64,000 nt of DNA from positions 34,493,866 through 34,557,865 of the forward strand of contig NC_049907.1 in the NCBI RefSeq assembly GCF_001411555.2. The letters run 5' to 3'. Origin of the DNA: Juglans regia. Its lineage: Eukaryota > Streptophyta > Magnoliopsida > Fagales > Juglandaceae. A program made the translations under genes and the position numbers. Shown piece after piece: positions 20,406 through 32,640 of this stretch (the first letter of the stretch is position 1; the number at the start of each line of letters is the position of its first letter). The notes under the pieces are model-generated. The model was not told where the DNA came from and did not search any database. It worked only from the letters and a program-made list of their open reading frames with translations.

Positions 20406-23400
20406 TTGCTGGTGTATGTGTTTTCCTCAGGTAGAGTTCGTCTATATGATTTTTATGCATATACCTTGTTTGACACTGGGGTGTCTCAATCTTTTGTGTC
20501 CGCAACTTTTGCATGGATGTGCAATCTAGTCACAGAGCCTTTATCACAATCCTTGGTTGTGACTCTTCCAAATGGCGAGATTGTGTGGTGCTCCAAAGTT
20601 GCTTTAGGTTGTCCTTTGGTTTTTGGTGAGAGGACACTTGAGGCGGATTTAATTGTATTCAAGCTTCTGGGGTTTGATATAATTCTGGGTATGGATTGGC
20701 TGCATCGTTATTCTGCTAACATCAATTGTAGGAGTCGGGTAATTGGCTTTCAACTTTCAGATGGAGACTATTTGGAATTTGTGGGAAGCAAGTTGAAAGT
20801 AAGACTGGCAGTTATATCGGCCGTTCAAGCAAGGAGAGACATTGCTTGTGGAGCAGATGCCTTTTTGGTTCAAGTGGTGTCTACACAAAAAGTCTTTAGT
20901 GGATATTCCAGTTGTGGAAGAATTTCCTGATGTGTTCGTGGATGGGTTGCTCGGGTTGCCTCCAGTTCGCGAGATGGAATTTGCTATTGATTTGGAACCT
21001 GGGGCGGCTCCTGTGTATAAGGCTCCTTATCGTATGGCACCGGCTGAGTTAAAAGAGTTGAAAACTCAATTGCAAGAACTGGTTGATAAGAGATTTATTC
21101 AACCTAGTACTTCGCCTTGGGGAGCGCCTGTTTTATTTGTCAAGAAGAAGGACGGTACTCTTAGAATGTGTATAGACTATCGAGAACTTAACAAGGTGAC
21201 CATCAAGAACAAGTACTCACTTCCAAGAATCGATGATTTATTTGATCAGCTTCAAGGAGCAGTTGTCTTCTCAAAGCTTGACTTGAGATCAGGATACCAT
21301 CAATTGAGGATAAGAGACAAGGATGTGCCCAAGACTACTTTTAGGACGAGGTATGGGCATTATGAATTTAAAGTAATGTCTTTTGGGTTAGCTAAAGCCC
21401 CTGCCGCTTTTATGGATTTGATGAATCGGGTGTTTCGTCCTTTTTTGGATTCTTTTGTGGTGGTGTTCCTTAATAACATTCTGATCTATTCTCGAGATTT
21501 AGAAGAGTATGCTTGTCACCTTCGTCGGGCACTTGGGAAGTTAAGAGAGCATCAGTTGTATGCTAAGCTAAGTAAGTGTGAATTTTGGTTAGAAGAAGTT
21601 AAGTTTCTTGGACATGTGATTTCCTAAGAGGGAGTGGCTGTAGATCCTAGTAAAGTGGAAGCTGTTTTGTCATGGCCTCGTCCTTCAATAGTTCATGAGA
21701 TACGGAGTTTCTTGGGACATGCGGTTATTATCAAAGATTTGTGGAATGATTTTCTCGGCTATTCGGACCTCTCACTGCCTTGACTAGAAAGAATACTGAG
21801 TTTGTATGGTCAGTTAGATGCGAGAGAAGTTTCCTAGAGTTGAAGAGGAGATTGACAACAACACCTGTTTTGGCACTCCCAGAACCACACAAGCCCTTTG
21901 TGATTTTTAGTGATGCATCCAAGTTCAAGTTGGGATGCGTTCTTATGCAAGAGGGATGAGTTGTTGCTTATGCATCTTGTTAGTTGAAAACTCATGAGAG
22001 GAATTATCCCACGCACGATTTGGAATTGGCGGCATTATCTGTATGGCGAAGTCTGTGAAGTTTACACTGATTACAAGAGCTTGAAGCATCTGTTTACTCA
22101 GAAGAACCTCAATATGAGGCAGAGGCGGTGGTTAGAGTTGATTAGCGACTATCAATGTGAGATCAAGTATCATCCATGAAAGGCGAATCTAGTCGCTGAT
22201 GCTTTGAGTAGGAAGTCTCAACAGGTGGACGAAGCAGAGTCATCAGGTTTGGACTCTCTCCTTTGTGGGATGAGAAGACTTCTTGTTGAGAGTTCGCAGC
22301 AAGAAGAATTGTTATCTTCGGTTTTTGATGTCCGAGTAGTTGATTTTGAAGAATTGAAGACTCTCCAAAGAAGGGATCCAAAGTTGTTAGCCATCAGGAA
22401 GAGAGTCAGGAAGTCTAGAGGACCTTTGCACTATAGTTTGGATAAGGATGGTATTCTTTAGTTTCAGGATTGTAGAATGATTCCCCGAGATTCAGAATTT
22501 AAAGAGCGAATTTTGGCAGAAGCTCATGCGACTCCCTATTCAGTTCATCCTGGAAGCATAAAGATGTACCGAGATTTAAAAGAAATTTATGGTGGGAAGG
22601 AATGAAGATGGACATCGCCATGTTTATTGAGAAATGTGACACATGCCGTCAAGTTAAGGCTGAGCATCAAAGACTTGCTGGTAAACTTCAACCTCTCCCT
22701 ATTCCTGAGTGGATGTGGGATGATATTTCTATGGCTTTTGTTGTGGGCTTGCCGAGGACCCCTAGTGGAAAGAACTCAGTTTGGGCGATTGTTGATCGGT
22801 TGACCAAGAGTGCCCATTTCTTGCCTATCAATAATACCGACTCTTTGGGTAAGTTGACTTAGTTATATGTCAAAGAGATAGTGCATTTGCACGGAGTACC
22901 CAAGAGTATTGTGTCGGATCGGGACCCGCTGTTCACGTCCCATTTTTGGAAAAGTTTGCAGGCAGCTTTAGGCACTAAGTTGAAGTTTAGTACTGCATAT
23001 CACCCTCAAACTGACGGTCAATCAGAGCATACTATCCAAACTCTTGAGGATATGTTGCGAGCTTGTGTCATGGAGTTTCAGGGGAGTTGGGAGAATCATC
23101 TGCCGCTAATTGTGTTTGCTTATAATAACAGCTTTCATTCCTCCATTTAGATGACCCCGTATGAAGCTTTGTATGAAAGGAAGTGTAGATCACCCTTGTG
23201 TTGGGATGAAGTTGGCAAGAGTAAATTGATTGGGCCTGAGATAATTCAAGAATGGAAGATCAAGTTTGGTTTATAAGGACTGATATGGCGGAAGCCCAAA
23301 GTCGCCAAAAGAGTTATGCAGATACAAAGAGAAGAGACTTATCCTTTGAGGTAGGTGATTGAGTTTATCTCAAAGTCTCTCCTATGAAGGGCGTTAAGTG

Positions 23401-23775
23401 CTTTGGTAAGAAGTGAAAGCTTAGTCCGAGGTATGTTGGCCCTTTTCAGATTGTAGAGAAAGTTGGGCTTGTCGCTTATAGAGTTGCATTGCCGGACTAT
23501 TTTGGGGAAGTTCATGATGTGTTCCATGTGTCGTCATTGAAGAAGAGTTTTGGACAACAAGAACCACGTTTTGTTGACCCTGAACGCATTCAACTTCAGC
23601 CTAACCTTACTTATGAAGTTGCCCCAACGCAGATCGTGGATTGGAAATAGCAAAGGTTAAGGTCCAAGACAATACCTTTGGTGAAAGTGTCATGGGGCAA
23701 TCCATTGGCTCAAGATTTCTCTTGGGAGAAAGAAGCCGACATAAGGGAGCAATATCCATATTTGTTTGATTGACT
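20406..23775 (+). pseudogene. pol (PR-RT-RH-INT-chromodomain), gypsy element 2
   Basis: Protease at about 20406-20760 with the active-site triad altered from DTGA to DTGV (LFDTGVSQSF). Reverse transcriptase at 20935-21627: the motifs up to [20 protein letters not shown] are intact, but the catalytic loop is FLNNILIYS at 21466-21492, where FxDD is expected, so both catalytic aspartates are asparagines. RNase H at about 21640-22230, broken ([25 protein letters not shown]). Integrase zinc finger and core at about 22500-23150 ([33 protein letters not shown]). Tekay-type chromodomain at 23560-23775 (KTIPLVKVSWGN...FSWEKEADIREQYPYLFD). Stops and frameshifts make it dead. Confidence 0.92.
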
Positions 23776-23872
23776 CTGGCGGTATGTTCCTTATGTCTTT
23801 TCTTAGTTGAATCTTATTCCTGTCCTAACTTAATGTTTGATCATGCCAATTTCGAGGATGAAATTTTATTTT

Positions 23873-23884
23873 AAGGGGGGAGGA
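23873..23884 (+). other. Polypurine tract, gypsy element 2
   Basis: 'aaggggggagga' directly precedes the 3' LTR start TGTAACACC at 23885, as expected for the plus-strand primer. Confidence 0.88.
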
Positions 23885-26715
23885 TGTAACACCCCGTATT
23901 TTAGTATATTTTTATTGAAAGATTATTTTTATTAATTCAAAATTTATTCTCTTGTTTTAAAGTTGTTGGATATTTAGTTGGTTTATTTTTATGATTTTTA
24001 ATTTTGTGAAAATTAAATTGAATTGTTTCCTTAATATTTAATTATTGTTATGCATTTAAATTTCTCTTTATTCTAAATTAGTTTATTGTTAGGTTTAATT
24101 ATTTTATTTTCATTTAATCACTACGTTTAAATTATTTTATTTAACTTGTTGTTTTGAAATTATTTTCGTTGGATCATTTTTTGTGACCCAAGATGTGAGG
24201 ATTGGACCTCATTTCTTTCCCCGACTTTTCTTTTTCCCCTTTTTCTTTCTTCTTCTTTTCTTTCTCCCCTTTCTTTTCCCCTGCTCTTCTCGAGCGCGAC
24301 GTCCCTCTCTCCCTCTTCCCCGTGTGTTTTCTTCTCCTACCCCAGCCAGCCGCCGCGCGCCGCCTGTGTCCGACACCGCCCACCACCACAGCTTCCCCTC
24401 TCCCCGGTCATCATCCCCCACCAAGCTCGGCCCCTAACTTGCTGCCATTCTCCTCCACGCACAGCTTGAAGCCGCGACTTTCTCTTTTCTCCAGTACCGC
24501 CGTCGCGCCACCTCTGGCCACCATTTCTTCACCACATCATTCTCGACCTGTTAGCAACCCAATGCACCCAACCCCAGCTCCGATCCACCACCGTTGAAGC
24601 CCCACCATCAACATTTCTGTTTTGGACTTTGTGGTCTTCGACTGCCCTCTACGCCGCCACCCACGGCCAACCACCACCACCATTAGCTTCACCAACATCC
24701 CTAAACCCTTCCCTAGCAATCTTGAGTCTTGGTTTGTCCCTATTCAAAAGTGAGTTTTGGAGACCCACGGCCACAGTACATTTGGTACTGTTCTGTTGCT
24801 GTGTTGCCACTTCTTGCAGCTCTGTGATCCTTCGAAAATTATTATATAGCGCTGTAAGTATTTTTTCAAAGAACTTTCATGATTTAAATGTATTTTTGCA
24901 CTAACTCATTTTACTGTGATCTGGTTGGTTATGCTGGACTGAGTCCGAGGAATAAGGGGGTCGGATGGATTGGTGAATAGAGTTGGTTGTGTGATTGGAC
25001 TGTGTTGGCAATTGTTGGTTGTTGGTTACTGGTGTCGTTTAATGTACATGGCATTTTTGCACGCATGATTAGGGGTGATAAACGGTCGGTCCTCTAAATT
25101 GTGGACCGGACCGAATGAAAAATAAAAAAGTATATATATATATTTTATATATAATAATTATACAATTAACAATATAAATTTTTAAATATATTATTAATAC
25201 TTGTTAATATTCTATAAATTAACAATATATATCTTCATCTAACCTATCACTATTAACAATATAAAATTTTAAATATGTTATTAACACTTGTTAATATTTT
25301 ATGAATTAACTAATATATAATATCAATTAGTTAATTACATAGTAATTATATAAATTAATAATATAATTTTCATCTAATTTATTATCAGACCATATAAAAT
25401 ATTTTTTTATTGAGTTTGTTACATAATCCACATTAATTTAATTTAGTATTTTAAATAAATTTTTTTTATTAATTATTTAAAAAAATAAAAAGATAAAAAA
25501 AAATTAGACCGGATTGGATCAGACCGGACCGATAGCTATCGGTCCGTTCCGGTCCCTTTGGGTGTTCGGTTAGGTCCGGTCCGGTCCAGAACAATGATGG
25601 ACCGAAAATAGTTGGTCCTTTGCCGGATCGGACCGGACAGGACCATTTGCAGCCCTATGCATGATCATGTTTGTAAATGAAACTGGATTTTTGTGTAATT
25701 GTATTCATGTTCATGTGTTTATTGAAAATTGGGTTTTCATGTGTTAAAGGATTTTTGGGTGCGCGTGTGTCACGACCCTAAATCGAGATGGGGCATTATC
25801 TCGGTGGAGCTCCTCTGGTCACATGGGAGCGGAATATACTGAGTGACGTCCCCTGTGTTGTCACTCGACAACAACGGGATCGGACGAGATGGTTTCCTGC
25901 CGACTCCGTGGCTCCTCTGCTGGCAGGGGCTAGAGGATGCTTGGCCACGAATGCGTTGGGCGCGGAATTGGGCATCGCTCGTTGCGTAAAGGATGCTTGG
26001 CCATGAACACGTTGGGCGTGGAACTGGGCATCGCTATGAAGGCAGGATGTGCGGATGGTGCCTAGGAAAGATCATGGTGTATATGGTAAAATGGATTATT
26101 GGACTATTTTATGGGAAAATAACGTGCGTTGTATATGAATTTTGTGTGAATAATTTTCTGGGAAAATGATGAATTTTATTTTGGAACATTTTTTGGAAAA
26201 ATCTTTTACGGATATGTTTGAGCCAAAATGAGATTTTGGCGTGTGTTGGAAAATTTTTAATTTCGGGAAAAATGACGTTTTGGGGCATAATGCATATTTC
26301 ATCATATGCATGCATGTTGGTAGCATTAATGCATTATTAATCTCGTGGTTGTTTGGTTTATACTTACTTGCAGTATCGTTTTACGGTAACGCAGATTTCA
26401 GTACAGATGAAGGTGAGGGTGAGCCTGAGGATTCGGCTCCGCCCAAGGAGTGATTTGGGATCACTCGTTTTTGGTTTGGATTTGTATTATATTTATTTAG
26501 GATGACTGTATAACTTTTTTAAAATCGCTTTTACTGATGTTTAAATTGTATTATTAATTCTGGTACTTAGTTGACTTAAATTATCCGCTGCGTTGTTTTT
26601 GTACACTGTTGTATGTACACACATTTGGCACTATCGTTGGGATGCGTGATTGTGTTGTCATCATCATGGCGTTTCGATCCTCGAGTTTTCGTACATGGGG
26701 GTCGAGGGCACCACA
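23885..26715 (+). repeat. 3' LTR of gypsy element 2 (with nested hAT element)
   Basis: Starts TGTAACACCCCG and ends 'gcaccaca'. About 2.2 kb after removing the nested element at 25070-25657. A strongly C/T-rich stretch at 24205-24345 gives long spurious proline/serine-rich open frames on both strands. Positions 25934-26040 hold a local duplication of a segment containing 'gatgcttggcca' that is single in the 5' LTR (about 18307). Confidence 0.92.
25062..25665. mobile_element. Non-autonomous hAT-like element, 588 bp, in the 3' LTR
   Basis: Absent from the paralogous 5' LTR, so the borders are exact: the element is 25070-25657, flanked by 8-bp duplications cgcatgat (25062-25069) and tgcatgat (25658-25665), 7 of 8 matching. 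Termini are TAGGGGTGATAAACGGTCGG and, in reverse complement, TAGGGCTGCAAATGGTCCTG, an imperfect inverted repeat. TAGGG ends with 8-bp duplications are typical of hAT. The centre is AT-rich with an internal direct duplication (about 25168-25320); the ends contain many GGACCGG motifs and a perfect 20-bp palindrome at 25526-25545. No coding capacity. Confidence 0.9.
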
Positions 26716-26779
26716 TCTCAAGTTTCGATCGAAGATCTGTTAGAGCCCTAATTTTCTCCATCACGGAGAAAACCTGGGG

Positions 26780-27690
26780 TTATGTTGGTGACAAAACGAT
26801 TAAATGGAGACAATTATCATTCTTGGGGAAGATTGATGCCTAAAGCCCTTAGTGCAAAGAATAAGATGGGTTTTATTAATGGAACCCTCAAGAAACCCTC
26901 GAATGGAAAAGATCTAATTTGTCAGGCATGTATTCGGTGTAATGATATGGTAGTATCATGGATTATCCATTCAGTTGCAAATAATATTAGTTCAAGCAAT
27001 TTATACATTGATGTAGTGACTTATATATGGAGAGATCTAAATGAGTGATTTTCCCAAGGAAATCGACCAATAATTTTTCAACTAAGGAAAGCAATCAGCT
27101 CTCTAAAGCAAGAACATAAATCGATTAGTGACTATTACACAGAGCTGAAGTCATATTGGTATGAATTATATAATTTCAAGAAAAATCCACTACTATGTTC
27201 CAGTGAAATCCTAATTTTTTTTGAAGAATCACAACAAGAAGAATATGTGATGAAGTTTCTTATGGGTTTGAACGAGTCTTTCAATAGTTTAAAGAGTCAA
27301 ATTTTATTGATTGAACCGTTTCCCTCCATTAACAAAGTTATTGCACTTGTACTTCAAGAAGAGAAACAAAGAGAGGTGCTTATCAATTCTACATCAAATC
27401 TTGAATCAATTGTTGCACTACTGACAAAACAAGCACCGAATCTTGAATCCATTGTTGCGTTAATGACTAAATCTGGAAAACTTGGAAACTCTTCTTCCAA
27501 ACAATCTGGCTTCCACAAAGATCGACCTATGTGGAGTCATTAATGAATACACAGGGCATACCTCTGATAAATGCTACAAAACTCATGGTTTTCCACTAGG
27601 CTTCAAGTTTAAAAGAGCTACAACTCATTTAGCAAATCAAACATGTTCTTCCTCTATGGGTCAAGGAAAGAATGAAGTTCCATAGTTGAC
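26780..27690 (+). pseudogene. gag, copia element 1
   Basis: 'TKRLNGDNYHSWGRLMPKAL' and 'NKMGFINGTLKKP' match the copia Gag N-terminus (K-L-N-G-x-N-Y-x-x-W). The frame shifts near 27046 and continues at 27247-27543 ('MKFLMGLNESFNSLKSQILL', the usual LMGLNxxYxxxRSQIL region). A degenerate nucleocapsid motif, DKCYKTHGFPLGFKFKR, is read at about 27567-27620. Confidence 0.85.
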
Positions 27691-27889
27691 ATTTACTCAA
27701 GAGCAATGTCAGCAACTTCTTGCGATTCTTAAACCTTCTGTTGCTACCCTTCACTCTGGAAATCAGACTATTTCCTCTCCACAAGAATCAAACTCCACAT
27801 TTCTTTCATAATCGGGTATTCTTCGAACTCCACAATCTTCTCCTTGTGAGAATTGTTCAGGTAAATCCACATCTTCAACATCTTCAATT

Positions 27890-29580
27890 TCTTCAAACCA
27901 TATGCCTTGGATAATCGACACTAGAGCTACAGACAACATGGTTAATTTCATTCAATTATTTTCTTCAATTACCTCTGTAATTAAATCTTCAATAAAGTTA
28001 CCAAATGGTAATCTTGTCGAAGTCACTCATATTGGGACGATTTCTCTTTCTAACAAATTAGTCATACACAATGTTCTTTGTGTTCCATCTTTCTCATTCA
28101 ATCTTATATCAGCTAGTAAGTTAACCCATGATTCCTTTTGTTATCTCATTATCATTTATAATCTTTGTTTTCTTTAGGACCTATCTACATGGACAACGAT
28201 TAAGATGAGTGAGGAAAGAGCTAGTTTATATCATTCTTGCAACAATCATTGGTTGGTTCTTCTATTGCTTCCTTAGTTCCTGAAGATTTTGATTTGTGAC
28301 ATTATAGACTAGGCCACATCTCTTATTCTAGACTGAAATTCCTCAATAAATCTGTATCAGAGATACAAATTTCATATTCTACAACTTCCTTTCCTTGTAC
28401 AATTTTCCCATTAGCTAAACAGAAATGCTTGCCTTTTACACCTAGTGATAATGTTTCCACATCTCCTTTTCCTTTCATTCATTGTGATATATGGGGTCTA
28501 TTTTCTGTCTTTGCTCTTGATGGTTCTAAATATTTTTTAACCATTGTGGATGAGTACTCAAAGTCTACTTGGGTTTACCTCATGCAATACAAATCTCAAA
28601 CTAAGGCTGATTTACAGTCATTCTTTAATCTAGTGGAAACACAATTTCAAACACAAATTAGAAAAATTAGAATAGACAATGGAGTTGAGTTTCATATGCC
28701 TGAATATTTCTCAAACAAAGGTGTAACTCATCAAAGACATTGTGTGGAAAAACCTCAACAAAATGGTACAATTGAGAGAAAACATCAACATCTTTTGAAT
28801 TCTGCCCATTCCTTACGTTTTCATGCACATCTACCATTGGAATTTTGGGGTGATTGCATCTTAACTGCAACCCACTTGATTAATCTAACTCCAACTTCTT
28901 TGTTGTCAAACAAGTCACCCTATGAAGTATTGCATTCCACTCCTTCCTATACTCATCTTAAAGTGTTTGGTTGCCTTTGTTTTGCATCTACCTTAACTAG
29001 AAATCGAACCAAATTTGATCCTAGAGCCAGAAAATGCATTTTCATTGGGTATCCATTTGCTGTCAAAGGATACAAACTATTTGATCTTGAGACTCACACT
29101 ACTTTCATTTCTCGAGATGTTGTTTTTCAGGAAACAATTTTCCCTTTTCCTCCTTTACTTCTCACATTCTCTTCCACATCAATCTTCCTTTGTTCTACCA
29201 AAACTAGTACTAGATATTGCTGATTCTCTTTTCTCTACCTCCTCTTCTTCTACTACAAATCTTCCTTCTTCTCCTACTACTTCTACTTCTCTTCCCATTC
29301 GACAATCAACAAGGCCACGAAAACAACCAAAAGTTATTTGCAAGACTACCATTGTCAGCTGGCTGCCTCTCATCTATTACAATTTGTTTCCTTGGTAGAT
29401 ATTTTCTCAGGTACAAAGTTTTCTCTCTCTAACTTTCTTTCTCATCATAAACTCTCTCCCTCTCACAAACACTTTGCCTTAACTATTTCTTTACACACAG
29501 AGCCTACATTTTTTTCCTAAGCCTCCCATATACCTGAATGACAAACAACAATGAATGTTGAAATTAAAGCTCGTGAGGAC
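27890..29580 (+). pseudogene. Protease and integrase, copia element 1
   Basis: Protease at 27902-28180: 'PWIIDTRATDNMV' has DTR where DTG is required, so the active site is broken. A GAG-pre-integrase remnant follows (about 28300-28430). Integrase at 28429-29130 retains D (IVDEYSK, in the D-E-Y-S position), the second aspartate (RIDNGVEF) and the glutamate region (QQNGTIERKHQHLLN), then 'GCLCFASTL' and 'KCIFIGYPFAVKGYKLFDL'. The linker to RT at about 29360-29580 reads 'LSNFLSHHKLSPSHKHFAL' and stops at the inserted sequence. Confidence 0.85.
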
Positions 29581-29584
29581 AATG

Positions 29585-31230
29585 TGTAACGACCCGTTAG
29601 AAATTCAAAAGTGAGATTTCTATTGGCTTTAGGAACCTTGTGAAAACCCTATAAATTTTTACGAATTGATCAATCGCATAGGTTTTAGTCTGTCAATATA
29701 ATTGGTGTTATCACTCACTATGATGCCAGAAGTACAATTCTAATTATTTGAGATAGGTATAAGCGTCGGAATGCGTTATGGTTTGTGCCATTAGACTCAG
29801 TTAATTATTTAAGATTTTATGGTTCAATAAGTCCATTTTCATATTTTCGGATGAAACGCATATTCAAAATTGTGAAATTACTTTTAGAGGCACTTCAGGG
29901 TTGAATTTCGGTAAACGATTTTCATCATAGGTTAATATGAATATTTATGAATTTTTAGTCCTAAGTTTATGATTCATTTTTCTAGAGTGAATATTAACCT
30001 CGATAAGCAAAACAAGTGCAGTGTTTCAAAATCACAATGTGAAATGTCCAAATTAGATTAGAAAAGTTTTATTTAGACACTTGGTAAGATCTTAGCCACA
30101 TAGTGAATAGTATTAGACATTTGGTACCATGAGAAACGTTTGATGGATTTGAAGGAATCAAGGTGTGAGATCATGTCACCTAAGCAAAAACCAAAGCAAA
30201 AACCCTATTCCATCCGACCAATCAAATTGTGCCAAACCAAAGAGGATTCCCACCCTATTGAAATCCTATAAGGTTGAAATCCAATTGAGAACCCAAAAGT
30301 ATGGTGGAAATCAAAATCCTAAACGGTTTTATCCAAACCATAAAGTTGACCTCCAAAAAACCTAAATGAATTAGTTTCTAGCATTGTGTTTAATCGCTTG
30401 ATTAAATTACTTTCATATGCTATTAATCCTTCAAATTGGTGTTAAAATATCATTATCCAACCTTGTTAACCATGGAAAATTGATTGGGCCAAGAGATATT
30501 GGATTTGAGCTCGATAGCAAGCCAAACCCTATTAAAACCCCAAAATTTAGGCCCATTCGGTTTAGGCCCATTAAGGCGCACGAATTTGGTCATCTTAGCA
30601 TTGCTTTTTGACTAAGCAAGTTCACTCCCCACATGGCTAACCAGATTTTTTCAAGAGGGACTAGAGGATTTTGAAGTAAAAAGCTAAATGGCAACCTCAG
30701 TCTTTCACTTCTACACTCCACCAAGAGAAATATCTTGGACTGATTTTTGTATAATGTAATGGGAAGAAAAGGCCAACACTCAACCTTTATTTCAGTCCTA
30801 TCCCTTTCCATAACTTGTTTAAGAGGCTATCCAATCCACTTCCCATGAAAATCAACTCTACTTTACACTTTTCTTTGATTAAACACAAAAGACACTCTCT
30901 GGCAGTTTTTCTAAATTCTTTTGCACGCTCGATTCAAAGCTTTTGTAAGTGTTTCCTCAAAAATTTTCCTTCATTAAAGTTGTTCAGTTTTGAGTCTAGT
31001 CTACATTGATATCTTATTTGTTCCATTTGGAGATCATATCATTGGTAAAAAGTTATTTAAACCCCAGAAAGGTCATTCTGGACGAGAAAATGGAGAGTGC
31101 GTTATATTTTAGAACTTTTGACCGAGCTAATGAATAGATCTTGGTCCGAGATTTTTATGAAGTACTGTTAACATGTGTATATGATTATTGATTGAGGATT
31201 TGTTGCATGATTAAAAGTTTTGGTGAAAGA
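29585..31230 (+). mobile_element. Insertion splitting copia element 1 (LTR-like, about 1.65 kb)
   Basis: Copia coding reads up to 'IKAREDN' (about 29583) and resumes at about 31240, so the DNA between is inserted. It begins TGTAACGACCCGTTAG, a typical LTR start, and has no long open frame. The right border is uncertain because the resumed copia sequence is degenerate, and no target duplication is evident. A solo LTR is most likely; a truncated element with some internal sequence is possible. Confidence 0.6.
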
Positions 31231-31239
31231 TTTTCTTAG

Positions 31240-32640
31240 CTCTAGAAACTTAGAAACTGGAAGAGGAAAAACAGTTTGTGTTTTGAGAAAATTTAAATCT
31301 TTTATGGTTTTGAGAAAGGATATACTCAAGTTGAACTTTTTCTCTAGTTGCAAAATTGACCACAGTGCGATGTTTGTTAGCTTTGGCAGCTACAAAAAAT
31401 TGGCATCTACATCAATTAGATGTAAATAATGCCTTCTTATATGGTGACCTCAATGAAAAAGTTTACATGGATATACCTCCTAGTAATGCATAAAAGGGCG
31501 ACCATCTTGTTTGTAGACTCAAAAAGTCTCTTTATGGCCTACGACAAACATATAGACAGTGATTTCACAAATTATCTATTGCTATAGTTGATTATGGTTT
31601 TCATCAAGCACATTCAGATCATTCTTTGTTTATCAAGTCTGATGCTTCTTCTTTTATTGCTTTGCTAGTTTATGTTGATGACATAATCTTAGCAAGCAAT
31701 GATCTTCAATCCATTATTGAATTGAAAACTTTTCTGGATAACAAATTAAAATCAAGGATTTGGGTGTTTTGAAGTATTTCCTTGGTTTAGAAGTGGCCAG
31801 ATCATCCAAGAGCATCTCTTTATGTCAAAGCAAGTATGCCTTGGATATTTTGCAGGATTCTGGATTTTTAGCAACCAAAATGGTGAAATTTTCTATGGAG
31901 CAAAATGTCAAAATTTCCTCTACTGAAGGTGAACTTTTGGTAGATCCTTCTAGCTATCGCAGACCCAATGGTAGACTCATCTACCTTACTATATCCAGGC
32001 CTGATCTTGCATATGTTATTCGAGTTCTTAGTCAATATATGGACAAGCCGAGACAACCTCACCTAGATGATGTGCATAGAGTGCTTAAGTATTTAAAAGA
32101 CACACCTGGTCAAGATCTTTTCTTTTCAGCCACTTCTAACCTTCACCTTAAAACTTTTTGTGACTCAGATTGGGATGGGTGTGTAGAGACTCGCAAGTCT
32201 ATGACGGGTTTTTGTGTTTTTATTGGAGAATCTTTGATTTCCAAGAGATCAAAGAAACAAAAAATTGTTTCAAGGTCCTTAGCTGAAGCATAATATAGGG
32301 CAATGACTTCTACAACATGTAAACTTTCTTGGTTACTTGCCTTAATGTTAATAGATTTTTAGCTCCAACACTCTCAGCTATTACTTCTCTTTTGTGACAA
32401 TAAAACTGCTCTTAATATTGCAGCCAACCTAGTTTTCCATAAAAGAATCAAACATATTGAAATAGACTGCCATATAGTTAAAGAAAAGTTACAGGCCAAT
32501 ATGATAAAAAATCTTCACGTTGCTTCTCACCACGAATTGGGTGATCTTTTCAAAAAAGCTTTTGGTTCTACTCAATTCTTTTCTTTGCTTAGCAAGATGG
32601 ATGTTTTGGGTATATACACTCCATCTTTAGGGAGACTCTT
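31240..32640 (+). pseudogene. RT and RNase H, copia element 1
   Basis: RT reads '[20 protein letters not shown]' then '[20 protein letters not shown]', with intact LLVYVDDIILASND near 31665-31705. After a frameshift it continues in 31760-32293 ('[20 protein letters not shown]'). RNase H shows '[20 protein letters not shown]' and 'SRSLAEA', a stop in the following Y-R-A-M motif, and the C-terminal K-R-I-K-H-I-E-I-D-C-H segment near 32445-32475. Several stops and shifts are present. Confidence 0.88.

Larger units (their letters stand above)
17742..26715 (+). mobile_element. Ty3/gypsy chromovirus 2 (Tekay-type), rearranged 5' end
   Basis: Gag, protease, RT, RNase H, integrase and a C-terminal chromodomain lie between an incomplete 5' LTR (17742-19017) and a full 3' LTR (23885-26715, including a 588-bp hAT insertion). 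The tRNA-Met primer site and the purine tract are in place. The 3' LTR starts TGTAACACCCCG, usual in Tekay/Del chromoviruses. Coding frames carry a handful of stops, fewer than gypsy element 1, suggesting a younger insertion. No target duplication can be paired because the 5' end is lost. It interrupts, or lies against, the copia element starting at 26716. Confidence 0.9.

Noticed and set aside
24183..24597. Overlapping long open frames on both strands in a C/T-rich stretch
   Set aside because: They lie inside the 3' LTR of gypsy element 2; low-complexity Pro/Ser or Arg/Lys/Glu composition follows from the pyrimidine-rich sequence, and no domain is visible.
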